Of a DNA stretch of 64,000 bases, positions 45,850-58,315 are shown one piece after another (within the stretch, counting starts at the first letter, position 1; each line of letters begins with the position of its first letter). Position numbers and translations under genes: made by a program. The stretch is from Excoecaria cochinchinensis (Eukaryota; Streptophyta; Magnoliopsida; Malpighiales; Euphorbiaceae): assembly GCA_947683425.1 (NCBI GenBank), contig CANTUQ010000073.1:8590501-8654500 (forward strand). The letters are read 5' to 3'. A model generated the notes under the pieces. It saw nothing but the letters and a program-made list of their open reading frames with translations. It searched no databases and had not been told where the DNA came from.

Positions 45850-48240
45850 TAAATTATAAGAGCATTAATTTCTGAGACTTTGGAATAATTATTATACACT
45901 GTTATCAATATCACTAGCACTTTCACTTGCACTGTCACTTTCACTATCACTTTCACTATTGCTTACACTATTACTTTTACTATATTTAACTATTACGTTA
46001 TTAGCTTAACCACTTATCATTTCATCTCTTGCTAATATTCTTATGACTTAACACTGTTCAATTCGATTATCAATTATTTATTCATTATTAGTAATTATTT
46101 AATACTATAATACTACGATTCATTTATCACTTATCAATCGATTTTCATTTCTATCCCTTGACATTATCTTATGTTTACCTTTGTAACTACTTATCAATTA
46201 GTCATTGTTTTAGTATTTGAAACATTAATTTTCTTTTATAACTTACTTTATGTGTTTAACTTTCCTTTTTACTTTCTTGCCTTTCCACTGCATCAACTCT
46301 TTCATTAAGTTATTTATCGCTACTCATGTATGAATTATTTTATCACTGAATAAATACTTTACAATTCAGTTATTAGGTTACTTGAATGCTAATTATTCGA
46401 TCACAATTTCCTTATTTATTTCTTAATCAATGTTGTACCTATTATTACTGACATTATTTTCACTTCTATTATTCACTTTAGAGACCCTATGTTAATTTAT
46501 TCCAAACACAGTTAAATATTTATCTTAACTATTATTTAAACCCATTTGTTTATATCATCATTATACTTACAATTTCTTTATTAACACATACCTTCCAATT
46601 TAATTCTATTCACTTATACAATTAACATTACATCGGATCTATAAATTTCTTTCTATATTATCACTTAGTGAAAACACATCATCATCCTCATTAATTCTTT
46701 ATATCCTTTATTTTCTTATCTTGCACTATAACTTAATTTACTATGGCTCCTTAATTATCTCTTCAAAATTTATTCCCGATTTATTCTTCGAACATTTCGC
46801 TTCATTAATACCATTATTATGCGCATTGTCAAATTCATTAATTTCTACCATACATGTATTACTATTATCATCACTATTTACATTATTAGTCTATTTATTT
46901 CTGTGTCACCCCTTATTGACTTATTAATATTTTTCTTCACTTCACTATTAGTAAATTTCTCATTATTCACATTTAAATCCCAACTTTATCTTATAATGAT
47001 CAGTTACAATTAAATTCTCACTTAATTGCTTTTATTCACAACATTGCAATTTTACCTCTTTATCCTTTATTGCCACTTATTTTTAATTACATCATTATTC
47101 AAACATCATCAACAATACACATACATTCACATTCACTATATATGTACAAATCAATTATAATTATTAATCATTTAATATTTATTCATGCAATGATTTTTCT
47201 ATGCTTCATAGATCATTTATTCATCAACTATCATTTATATATTTGTTATCCATTTCTTCTACTAATTTACACTTTAATCCCCTAACTAACCTCAACTTTA
47301 TAATTCTTCAATTTGGTTCCTACACTTTATATTAATACACATTCTCATTCTTAATTGTTTTATTCTACAAAAATGCCACTACTTAATTATATTACTATAT
47401 TTATTTCATTATCTTGTCACACATTTCATCAATTAAGTCTTACCATAATACTTCAATTCAAATTACACTTTAGATTTTGCTTAAATTCCAATTTTACTAT
47501 TCCAATTTGCTATAATTACACTTTTGCCACTAATTAATCTTAATACCACTTTTAGATTATTATTATTTCTTATTAAATCATTAATCATATTTACTCATTT
47601 AAATTCATCAATTTAATCACATAATTACTTATCTAAATCATATTATTCACTAATTACATTTTAATCCCTTAATTAAACTTATTATTTCTTTAATTACACT
47701 TAAATCCTTATTCTTTTTCCATGGTTTCCAATTATACCCTTATCTTTTTCATTAATGACATTTTTGTCCCCACAATTACATTAATTCCATCTGTGTCCTT
47801 TCTTTTAGCTTATTTACATCTATGTCCTCTCTTTTACATTAATTACCATTATACCCTTTATTATTCACTATTTACCCTTTTAACTCTACATCTCTTCCAT
47901 TTCACACTTTTACCCTCATTTAATTATTTTAATTACAATTATACCCCTTTCACTTCACTTTTTCACTCTTAAACCTATAATTTAGCCAAATTACATTTTA
48001 GTCCCAATTTTATCACATTTTCACTGTTTTACTATTTTAACACCATATTTTATCAAAATTACTATTTTACCCTACCACTTAAACATTTAACTTATTATTA
48101 CCATTTTTTTATCAAAATTTTGTAAAATTACCGTTTTGCCCCTAAATTTTCTATTTACTTCATTTTAATCCTGTTTACACTCATTTTCACCATTTTCACT
48201 ATTTTAATCATTTTATTCATATATTTACTAATATGCCCCT
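45850..48240 (-). other. strand-asymmetric, G-depleted segment of the reversed LTR
   Basis: The + strand has very little G: 47401-47460 has 13 C and 2 G, and 47881-47940 has 15 C and no G. Read in LTR sense this means an RNA almost without C. Short repeating phrases such as ATTTTAATCCC and TTTTACCCT recur from about 47640. Open frames here are chance frames of low-complexity DNA. Confidence 0.8.
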
Positions 48241-48689
48241 AGAATGGACCCGGTAGAAAATCTACTGACCGGATATGCGGGACGTGGATCCCATAGATCC
48301 AGTACACTATAAAATGATCCCGATGGGACAAATTCTCACTGCACTGCACTGTACTGAATATTGTAATCATTGGATACATTGTAAACACTGAACACTGCAT
48401 TGAGATAGACCGTCATTAGTCTATTAATAGCGAGTCGCCATAACTCGTACCGCGGTGTGGAATCCCTATGGCTAGCCAATTATATCCTGGACTAGATTTC
48501 ACTACCACACAACTACTAAGGGCAATATTTCATCATCATTCATACAATATCACACTTTATCACTATGCATATTTCAACATACATATTATATTCATTTATA
48601 ATTTTGCATACACATTCGTTTATCAATACTTAATCACTTTATACCATCACATTCCATTAATTGTCAAAAATACATACTTACATCTCTTA

Positions 48690-49145
48690 GATTACCATTC
48701 GGCCAACAAGTCACTTTTCCACATTATGCACTTTAATTTCAATTAATCACTCATTCATACTCTTTATATATTAATCATACTATAAATATCATTTATGTAT
48801 CATAATTCATCACATATCTTAAATAAACCCTTGGTATACCATTCGGCCACTACACTATCTTTCTCTTTAGTTCACTTTAATTCCACTTAATCATTCAATC
48901 ATTTAATTTACATATTGTATTAGTCATAAACATCATTTATTTTCCATGTTACACAACATACCTCATTATTTTATTTAATATCCCATTCGGCCACAACATT
49001 AGATTTTCTTTATGTGTTCTTTAATTTCTTTCAATAACTCTATCATGCCTTAAATATGCTATACATATAATAACCATCAATTATAAGCCATAAACTTCAT
49101 TTAATATTCATAAAATCCATAATATACTATTCGGCCTACATTAGG
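48690..49145 (-). repeat. degenerate tandem repeat of about 145 bp
   Basis: The phrase (C/T)(C/T)ATTCGGCC recurs near 48696, 48841, 48985 and 49131, each followed by CACTTTAATTTC-like and ATCATTCA(T)-like text. Four diverged units. Confidence 0.7.
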
Positions 49146-50787
49146 TTTTTCATACCTCTTAGTTTTAATTTCATCTAATCATACTTTTACACTATTTTAG
49201 GCCCATTAATCACATATATTCAGTTAGATTCAATTATTCATGCATTTTTCACATACACACAATACAAACACAACCTAAAATCATGCCTCTACCATGGAAA
49301 AGAAAGGATATTGTATCCACTAACCTTATTTCCATGCTCTCCACCACTTAAGCTTGCTTTTCGTGCCTTATCTCCTTAAAACTCCATCTTCTCCATAAAA
49401 ATCCTAAGGTGGCCGAATTTAAACATCAATATTTTCTCAAATCCTTACTTCCTTTTTGCAATATAATTGCATAATCATCATCTACATACCCAAAAATACC
49501 TATTTGAACGATTAGATGAAATTATAGAACCCTAAATCTCTTACCTCAAAATTAGGGCATAACCTTGAACACTTGGTTTTTCCCACTTTTTTCACTCCAA
49601 ATGAGCTTGTGAAACCAATATCAATGAAAATAGGGGTTGTATTTTACTAAGGAAGGTTGGATTTAGGGAGAACTTTGAAGAAAGAAGAAGAAAATTCAAG
49701 AGAAAGAGAGAGGGTGAAATCCGGCCAAGAAGAGGAGTGGAGAGGCTGCTGGATTTGTGAAGATTTCTCTAGATAAATCTGACATTTTCAGCTTATATAA
49801 GGGTCTTAATGGGCCAGGCCAAGCCCTATAAAAGTGGCCCAAACAATTCAAGCCCATTTTCCATCCAAAAATTATTTTCCTCACTTCTCAAGCTCAATTT
49901 CTCCCAAAATAAATTTCATAATTCTCAAAATATATAATTAGCCTCTACGTGAAATTTTAGCTCGATCGGAGACCATTTTTCGGTTCGCTAATTTCTTACC
50001 AGTCTGATAACTCAATTTTCTGTCTTATCATAAAATTTATTTTTCTTTACCAATTGATTCCCCATAATATTTCAAGCACAACCATTCTTCCAAATAATTT
50101 TTCTGAGGTCCAGAACTCCATTTAGAATTCAGTCAAACTTTGGTCAAACCTAGTCAACTGGTCCAATCCGACCGGTTCGATTCAACGGTTAAACCGGTTC
50201 GGTTCACTTTTCACCTTTAACATCATTTTCACTCTTATATATCCATTAGACCTTAATTCCATCTCAATTAGGTTCACTATTTGGTCTGGTTCAATTAAAT
50301 CGGTCTGGTTCACTAATTTATCAGTGTCTCCATAAAATTTCTTTTTCACCACCAAACTATTTTACATGCTATTCTGAGTCCATCTATACCTTCTGATAAT
50401 TTTTCAGAAGTCGTTTACTATATTTAGAGCCTCCGTTAAACTTCGGTCAAACTTGATTACTATTTGAATCGAACCGGAGGCTTCTTTCAAACTGACTTTC
50501 GGAGGTCGTTTTAGCTCCGTTTTCAGTTCTGATTTCACCACTAGACTCCTTACAATTCACAGATTATTTTTGCAAAATCAAAATTTTTCGGGCGCCGGAT
50601 GGTCGGGTTCGTTGTATTGCCATCCCGGTGTCACCCGTCCCAGAATCACTATATTTTTAGCACACTTAGCAATAAGTTTTGACACTGGCAAACTCATTCT
50701 CTACATTGTTCGACACTGCGATCGTCGTGGTATCATTGAAATTATGCACTATCATTTCTAAGCCGGTATTTGGGCCACTACATGAAG

Positions 50788-52680
50788 TGCGATAAACTTG
50801 AAAGAAAAAGAAAGAGGATGAAAAAAAAAAAGAAAAAATGCCTTTGCCTGGAGTTGGAATGACTTGCTTCAATTTTTCCAGCCTAATAGCCATCGAAGTT
50901 TCAAAAGTCATTCCCTTGCCTGCTCAATATCTGGGATGCATACAAGGCTGCCAAATGAAGCCAAGCTCCCATCAATAAGGGTTTGCCTTAGAAGCTGAAT
51001 TATCAAAATTTGAGACCAAGGAAGCTTTGGGCCTTCACAGTAAGAGAAAAAGAAAAGAACAAAAGAAAAACGAAGAAAGGAAAAAAAAAAAGAAAAAAAG
51101 CGAAAAAAACCACAGTATTGACCTAAGCCATCTGAGGCCAACCTACAACCCCATCTCAACTATGGAGAGCTACCTCAGAAGTCAAGCACCAAAGTTAACC
51201 AAAACGAAGTACGAGCTTTTACAGTCAAGGTCCACATAAGGAGAACTCACTATTTTTTGCAATTTGCGCAAGGATCAAGGTGAAACCTTATCAGAAGGAA
51301 CAATTGCACTGAATGACAATGATGAAAGAAAGTTCAAGGGAGTCAATAGGTCCCATGGCAAAGGCATCCAAAACAACAAAAAAAAAAAAGAAAAACGAAA
51401 AGAGAAAAACAAAACAAAAAAAAGAGAGCTCCACGGGTTGAAAATTGAAAAAAGGCGACCTTACTAAAATTGGGCACCCCGTCAAGGCAAAAATCGAGAA
51501 ATTGCACTTTGGGCAAAAATTAGGGGCAGAGAGAAAATGTTCAATCATGAAAATTCAAGAGAACTGATTGATAACAGTTGTTTGATGTTTTTGGGATCCA
51601 TCTCGAGATTAGATAGGGTCTTGTATTTTTGAGATTAATGCCAAATGATGATCATGCGTGATGAAATCGGACTGGAACATATGCATTTACACAATAATAT
51701 TTTAATGTAAGCAAAGCAATCTATCTCGCATACTCAAAATGGTTTAAGTTCCAGCATAAAAGCAGCGCATTATTTCTTCTTCGCATATGTGCAATTTACT
51801 ATGTATGGCCTCTATTGCCATTGTCATCCTGACGCTTCAGCAAACTCGCCCCGACATCGGCTTTGAGCTACTCACCGGCGCATTTATAAGGAAAGCCGAA
51901 ATTCACACGGCCGAAATTCAGACAGCGAAAGGATTTTAGTCTCCTAAAAAAAAGCTGTTAGAGATGAAAACCGTGACTGGCTCTCTAAGCAAAAGTTAGG
52001 CCAAAGGGCAAGGTGAAAACCTGAAAACAGGCAGCTGCCCTACAAAAAAAATGAAATAAAAAACAGCCGCTGGATTGGGTTGGGTGCATTCTAGGCAAAA
52101 ATTAGGCAAACGGTTATGTGAAAATCCCTAAAGGGACGAATTTCCCATAAACAAAAACTAGTGTGAAAATCCACAAGGAACGCATTACCTTTAAAACAAT
52201 GACTTCCGATGTTTGGAACGATAAGGTGGCATTACCTCGGATGATTTCCCTTTATCCAGATAAGGTATAATTCAGGACATGAGTCAAAATCCTAGGCGTA
52301 TGATTATTGACCGGGAGGCAAAGATTCACACCTGACGGTTCTCTCTGAAAAGTTTACAGGTCAAAGTCCCTAAGTCAAGATTACACTTCTAGATCCTTGG
52401 AGGCATGATCGAGCAGCCAAGCTATATCCTCAGTGGACCCTTAACCACCTAGGCACCCATGAGCACGCGTTTCTATTCTTTTTGCATGCATTTCATACAA
52501 TTCTTTAGCAAACACCTGCATATGACCTTTTGCACGTGCATGCACTATCTATTGTATATATTCATGTGCACACAGCTTTGTAGGAAAAGTCCAAATGAAA
52601 GCCACACGCATAAAAACTAGTCAAGGACAGCAACGTTAGCACTCACCCATGCTGGACAAATAGGTCAAGATAGAATCTAC
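50788..52680 (+). other. untranslated interior of element C, right part
   Basis: No domain. Patches match A (50865-50960 with 1050-1130; 51500-51680 with 1980-2160; 51955-52200 with 2430-2650). A-rich runs at 51050-51110 and 51375-51425. Confidence 0.6.
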
Positions 52681-52689
52681 GCCGGCAAA

Positions 52690-53207
52690 TCTCTAAGTCC
52701 TCTTAAGAGGCAATTCTTCAAGACCTCTTAAGATGCAAATCTATAAGACCTCTTAAGAGGTAATCTACAAGACCTCTTAAGAGGCAATCTCCTAGACCTC
52801 TTAAGAGGCAATCTCTAAGACCTCTTAAGAGGCGATTCTCAAAGTCCTCTTAAGAGGCAAATCTCCAATACCTCTTAAGAGGCAAATCTCTAAGACCTCT
52901 GAAGAGGCAAATCTCCAAGACCTCATAAGAGGCAATCTCCAAGTCCTCTTAAGAGGCAAATTTTCGTGTTATCTGAGGAGGACATTCCCCGCATTTTGTA
53001 AGTCTGGAGCAGACTCGGCGCATTGCTATTTGAGGATGGCACCCAGTACTTTATTCTCCAAGACCTCTTAAGAGGCAATTCTCCAAGACCTCTTAAGAGG
53101 CAAATCTCCAAGACCCCTTAAGAGGCAATCTCCAAGACCCCTTAAGAGGCGATTCTCCGAGACCTCTTAAGAGGCAAATCTCTAAGACCTCTTAAGACAC
53201 AATCTCC
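52690..53207 (+). repeat. CCTCTTAAGAGG palindrome array, element C
   Basis: About 17 units of 23-26 bp of the form CAAGACCTCTTAAGAGGCAATCT, in two blocks (52690-52966 with 11, 53058-53207 with 6). The core CCTCTTAAGAGG is a perfect 12-bp palindrome. The blocks are separated by a unit of the next array. Confidence 0.92.
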
Positions 53208-53625
53208 CCTGTTCTCTGAGGAGGACATTCCCCGCGTTTTATATGTCTAGAGCAGACTCGGTGCATCGCCATTTGAAGATGGCACCCAACACTTTGTAAG
53301 TCTGGAGTAGACTCGGTGCAGTTCAGAAGAACAACCCCGCGTTTTGTAAAGTCCGGAGCGGACTCGGCGCATCTCCATTTGAGGATGGCACCCAAGCACT
53401 TTGTAAGTCTGGAGCAGACTCGGTGTAGCTCAAGAGATCACAACCTCGCGTTTTGTAAGTCTGGAGTAGACTCAACCCATCACCATCTAAGGGTGGCATC
53501 CGCACTTTGTAGTCTTATCAGCGACTCGGTGCAATCACTTTATAGTCTATATAACGGCTCGGTGATATTCAAGAATGTCCGCACTTCGTAGTCTTATCAG
53601 CGACTTAGTGCGATCCGGAAGGATA
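52970..53625 (+). repeat. GTCTGGAGCAGACTCGG array, element C
   Basis: Repeats of CGCATTTTGTAAGTCTGGAG followed by CAGACTCGGCGCAT and, in some, CATTTGAGGATGGCACCCA. About eight units, the later ones diverged (GTAGTCTTATCAGCGACTCGG). GTCTGGAGCAGAC is itself a short inverted repeat. Confidence 0.85.
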
Positions 53626-53752
53626 ACATTCGCAATTCAAATCACAGCACTGTTCTCTAGGGAGCAGCTGGAAGGAGGCTGCCTCAGGTATGCGTTTCTT
53701 TCCCTTTTCTGAATTTTGGCTCACCTAGTCACCCATGCACTAGCCTTTCGAA

Positions 53753-53765
53753 AATTGGGGGCAAC
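53753..53765 (+). other. polypurine tract, element C
   Basis: AATTGGGGGCAAC directly before the 3' LTR. Confidence 0.75.
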
Positions 53766-54802
53766 TATAGACACCGAGTTCCGAGTCAACCTAGGTCAAA
53801 ATTATCCAATGATGAAATTAATTGTGCCTGTTTATAGGCAAAAATGAAAGTTGTAAGTAATGGTTTTCTTGTTAAATTGATTTATTATAAATAAATAAAA
53901 ATGTATTTTAAAAATTATTTTAAAAAAAATGAGTTTTGAAATTATAGTGTTTTAGCAAAAATTTAAAAAAAAAAATCGGGCATCGGCCACGAGCCTCGCA
54001 CAGCGCGGGGCGTGTGCTAGGCGACGCCCGTCGCGCGTGCCGATGGGCGTCGCTCTCCCCTGCCGCGTGCCCGTCGCCCCTCCAGCAGCTCTTTGGGCGT
54101 TTTTGGCCCAAAATTCATGTTTTTTCTTCATTTTTTTGTAAAATTTAATTTTAAAACCTTTTTTTTTCTAAACCCTTCAAATTCTTCAGTTTTGGGTTTA
54201 ATGGGAATTAAATTAATTCAATTTTTTTATTAAAAATTGATTTATTTAGAGGTATAAAATGATTTTTTTGGAAGAGAATTAGGGGGATTTTTCTTAAGAA
54301 AAATTTATTTTCTCTCTTCTTCTTCTTCTTTTTTTATTCTTCTTCAAGAAAAAATACCCCAAGTATTTTTAATTTTTTTTCTTAAGCTAATTCTTGAGAC
54401 AAACAGAACAATTTTTTGTTCTTGTAAATTTTTTTACTTCTTTTTTTACAATTTTTTACTTGAGAGGATAAAATTTTGTTATATATTTTATTTTTCTAAA
54501 TCAAGATAAGGAAATTGATCATCTACATTCATTCATTAAATCAAAATTTGAGGTTAAATATTCTAGGCTCAATTTTTAATTTAATTTTTGTTATAATTTT
54601 TTTGTTTATAATTAATTAGTAACCATGTAGATTTTTGATCTATTATTTTATTTTGTTTATGTTCATGTGATTTAGCCATAGTTTTAATATTTTAGCACAT
54701 TTTATTTTATTCTTGTATATTTATTTGATTGTTCATCTTTTGTTGTTGTTGTTGTTGTTGTTATTATTATTATTATTATCATCATCATTACTTTTGTTCA
54801 TA

Positions 54803-54863
<61 letters not shown>

Positions 54864-54986
54864 TAACATGCTTTAACATGTTTTATTTATTTTATTTCTT
54901 TTTATTTTTGCTTTTTGATTGTTCATCTTTTTGATTGTTATTATTTATCATTATTATTGTTATTGTTAATATCATTATTGCTTTTG

Positions 54987-55038
<52 letters not shown>

Positions 55039-56178
55039 TATGTTTTCATGCATATTGAATTGCTAATATGTTAAGTTACTTATTTTTATTATGTCATTTA
55101 ATTGATTTGTTATACATGATGCATGTTATTTATTTATTTTAATTCACTTTTACATGTTATATGTTTACATTTATTTTTTATTTCTAATATCACTTTAATT
55201 TGTGTTTTTTATTTTAGTACTTATTTTCATGTGTGAGTTTTTTTCAATAGCAGATGGGAGCCCATGGAGGTTTGAAAACACCATTTTGCTGAAGACACCA
55301 CTTTGGTGGAATTTATCTTTTTAGCATTTTTAGTACTATTATTATTTTGCTTTCATTTGTTTTTATTATGTAATTTGTAATAAATTTATTTATTTTTATG
55401 CACGTTAATTAAAAGTCACAAAAACGTTTTAGATTAATAAATTGGGATTTGTTAATAAATTGGGACCAATGTCCTAATTTCAACCAATAAAAATTCACTT
55501 TAAAAGGAAGAGTTAATTTTCTTAAAATGGAATCACTCATCCCAATTTTTTCAAGTATATCAAAAATAACTTTTCGATTTTCTAAAGTGAACATGAAGAA
55601 ACCAATGTTTCTATCCTAAATAATGTCCCGATTTATGAATGTTTATTCATTTGATTTATTTATTTGTTTATTTATTGCTTGATTTTATTTTGGGGGATTG
55701 TACTTTTGTCCCATATTTTAATACCTTTTTTTATTTGGGGGATTGTATTTTGTCCCAATTTTATCTTTCCTTTATTTTTTGGTGGTTTGCTTTATTTTAC
55801 CGCTTCCTTTACTGCTTTCTCTCGTGCATGATTTGTGGTTTATTTTTTATGCATGACCATGTGAGAAGAGAGATAGAAATTTAAAATTAAAAATTCATTT
55901 ATAATTAACCAAGGCATTAATAAGAGTAAAGTTTGGAATCTTTCTCTGGTTTAGACCCCCGAGGTTAGACGAACTTTCCTAATTTTTTGTAAATTGGGCG
56001 GCGACTCCAAAATACCTCAAAAGTACCTAAAGACTTCATAGAATTAAATGATCTTTCCAATGTTCTATTAGAAAGAGTTGTCCAAAATATCTCATAATTG
56101 CCCAAGATTAAAAGACGCAAACCCTTTCGGGCCCTAAAAGTGGGTCTCCGGGAACGGGTCGGGTCCGCGCGCGTCACA
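53766..56178 (+). repeat. 3' LTR of element C
   Basis: Starts TATAGACACCGAG (TG changed to TA) and ends GCGCGTCACA. Collinear with 40317-42983 but with a CpG segment of only about 105 bp. TATA box at 54253-54260. Confidence 0.92.
54804..55038 (+). repeat. two (ATT)n microsatellites
   Basis: 54804-54863 and about 54990-55038; counterparts of those in the 5' LTR. Confidence 0.95.
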
Positions 56179-56332
56179 ACAACATTGTTTATTTCACTTG
56201 GTTAAATTTAGACTTGATATTCCTGATACCCAATCTTGCAAGTGTTTACTAATGCAGTTGATCTTCAGTCTTTCCCTTTTGAAATTAAATGCATTCTACT
56301 AATGACTATGATTTTGTGTGGGGCCTTCACAG

Positions 56333-56906
56333 GTATAAAAATATATTGAAGCTGCAACATTCTGTAAATTCTGTAGAACAGAGAATATTTTGAATCTTGA
56401 AGAGATAAATGCTGCTCTATTACCACTCAGTGATCCATCTCATGAACCATTGCAAATAAACATCCTTGACTACCTTTTGGGGGTAATGGTTAGTACTGAT
56501 TTTCAATGCTTTCTCTTGTTAAGCCAAACTGTTAACCATGTTTTTATCTGTTTCACTTTGATTTAGTGCAGAATATGCCTGCAACAGCAATTGGTATATG
56601 CATGAAAAGGGTAGTGAATGGATATGCTATTTTGATTCGGTTATATAAACATAATGGCTACTGTTTGTTGTTTTGAGTAAGAGGATTATATGGCTGGGTT
56701 GCTTTTTTGCCTTTATAGGTTATAAGTATGTGATCATGCTCTAGCATGACTGCATAAAAGAGGTGTTTTGTGTGCTTGTACAGCTTGCAGATTTAACAGG
56801 AGAGCTAATGCGGATGGAAATTGGTCGAATTTTAGATGGTGAACCTGAATTTGCCTAGAGGATTTATGGGTTTGTAAGTGAAATCTATAGGGAATTAATC
56901 CTCATT
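56333..56906 (+). pseudogene. TRAX (translin-associated factor X) gene fragment
   Basis: Two exons with the intron kept. Exon 1 (56333-56482, AG acceptor before, GT donor after) reads YIEAATFCKFCR, LEEINAALLPLSDPSHEPLQ and INILDYLLG. Exon 2 (from 56784 after CAG) reads LADLTGELMRMEIGR, DGEPEFA, then a TAG where the family has glutamate, then FVSEIYRELILI. A TAA also precedes YIEA. This is the core helical region of plant TRAX, partner of translin in an RNA-processing nuclease complex. All other exons are absent, and the coding sequence is split by the CACTA element at ATT and fades about five bases into 62133. Stops and truncation make it a pseudogene; the kept intron points to DNA-level copying. 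Confidence 0.88.
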
Positions 56907-56929
56907 CACTACAAGAAAAAGAGAAAATA

Positions 56930-57450
56930 GAGACAAAATTTTAGAGATGGAAGGATTTTCGTCTCTAAATAGAGACAAAAAATAGTTTCCGTCTCTAAAT
57001 AGAGACGAAAATTAGATTCGATCTCTATTTAGAGACGAAAATCCTTCCGTTTCTAAAATTGGTCGCAAATTTTTACCTATAACGACGGCAAATAAATTTC
57101 GTCTCTAAAAATGGCGGGATTGATTTTCCTCCATATTTAGAGACAGCAAATAGAGACCGTAATGCATTACGTTCTCTAAAAATAGAGACGGACCATATAT
57201 TCGGTCTCTAAATAGAGACGGCACGTGTTTTCGTCTCTATTTAAAGACGAAAATTGAATTTCATCTCTAAAATAGAGATGAAAATTGTTTTTCGTCTCTA
57301 AATAGAGACGGTAGCTTGTACCGTACCGTCTCTATTATTAGAGATAAAAATTTAATTATGTCTCTAAAATAGAGACAAAATTTATTTTTCATCTCTATTT
57401 AGAGACAGAATTGAGTTTCGGTCTCTAAATAGAGACAAAAACTCCATTCC
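56930..57450 (+). repeat. left subterminal repeats of the CACTA element
   Basis: More than a dozen copies of the unit CGTCTCTAAATAGAGACG or half-units (TTTCGTCTCTA, TAGAGACGAAA) in both directions. In CACTA elements such repeats bind the TnpA-type protein. Confidence 0.92.
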
Positions 57451-57474
57451 ATCTCTAATTAACGGGGTATAAAA

Positions 57475-57775
57475 ACCCCCTTTTCTCTCCCTCCTTCTCT
57501 CCTTCTCTCCCCTTCTTCTTTCCCCCTTCTCCCCTCTCCTCGGCAGATTCGCTCCCCCTTCACCCCCTCCACCGTCGTCCGGGGTCGTGCACCTCCCGGG
57601 ACCCCGTGACGTCAACGCAAGCTGTCTCTCTTCTCCGGCGTGCCTTCCTCCGTCTGGTGCTAGACTTGGTCGAGGACAACAGTGGCTGCAATTTGTGGAG
57701 CTTCCCCACTGCCGCAGGTTGTTCTGGTGACTTCCGTCGCCGGCATCGCACCTTCTCCAACGAGATCTGCAAGTA
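57475..57775 (+). other. CACTA gene leader, probable 5' UTR exon
   Basis: A CT-rich run (57478-57540) is followed by GC-rich text ending near CTGCAAGTAGGT, a possible donor. Further non-coding exon-like islands lie at about 58617-58703 (ending GAG|GTAAGT) and 59411-59495. No long open frame on the + strand. Confidence 0.45.
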
Positions 57776-58283
57776 GGTTTTTTTTTTATTTTTTTTATTT
57801 TCTGCATTATTAAATATTTGTATTATTTTAATCTAGTATACTAATTTAGTATAATATTTATGTATTTTGTGTATTATTAAATGTTTTTATTATGTTAATA
57901 TAGTATTATATTTGGGTGTATAAATTTTTTATTTTTGTTTCATTTACAGTGTATAATTTTTTTATTTGTGTAATATTATTTGAATGTGGTATTTAATTAT
58001 TTGAGTATGTAGTTATTTTTAATTTGTGTATGTATATTGAATTGTAATGACTAGTATATTGAGTTGTAATTGAGTATGTAGTTATTTTTTGTGTATGTAG
58101 TTATAATTTTGTTGGTTATTGTATGTGTATTTGATATTAATTTGGTTTTTATTTATGTATATCTGTAGTGTTTTGTGTATATATATATTGTATCAAAATG
58201 TTTATTATGTTTATATATTATTTTTTTTAAATTATGGCGTATTGTCAATTTTTTTTTTAATTTTCTTTACATATATTATTTTC

Positions 58284-58314
<31 letters not shown>
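58284..58314 (+). repeat. (GT)n(AT)n microsatellite
   Basis: GTGTGT run of about 23 bp followed by TATATA, in an intron-like part of the CACTA element. Confidence 0.95.

Positions 58315-58315
<1 letters not shown>

Larger units (their letters stand above)
45466..50782 (-). mobile_element. reversed chromovirus-like solo LTR
   Basis: 5317 bp with a perfect 5-bp duplication tgaag (45461-45465 and 50783-50787). On the minus strand it starts TGTAGTGGCCCAAATACCGG and ends GGGTGTTACA. Hairpins at 48253-48328 and a GTGCAGGT-ending block near 45735 resemble the order in the other two chromovirus-like LTR families. No interior, so it is read as a solo LTR; that length is very large for one LTR. Confidence 0.8.
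40317..56178 (+). mobile_element. Tat/Ogre-like element C, complete, gag-only
   Basis: 5' LTR 40317-42983, primer site, gag, untranslated region with arrays, polypurine tract, 3' LTR 53766-56178. The flanks agaac (40312-40316) and acaac (56179-56183) look like a target duplication with one change. A reversed solo LTR (45466-50782) is nested between gag and the 3' arrays. No pol domain is visible. The LTRs differ at about 13 of the first 105 positions, mostly transitions, so this is the oldest of the dated insertions here. Confidence 0.92.

Noticed and set aside
46721..47972. Series of open frames of 60-83 codons rich in I, L, F, Y
   Set aside because: Low-complexity G-depleted DNA where stops such as TAG and TGA are rare; hydrophobic text follows from composition.
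52690..53207. CRISPR-like look of evenly spaced palindromic units
   Set aside because: Plant nuclear DNA, spacers not unique, and the array sits in a retrotransposon 3' region; it is a simple tandem repeat.
57382..57807. 141-codon minus-strand frame, arginine/glycine/glutamate-rich
   Set aside because: Antisense of the CT-rich leader of the CACTA gene; low complexity.
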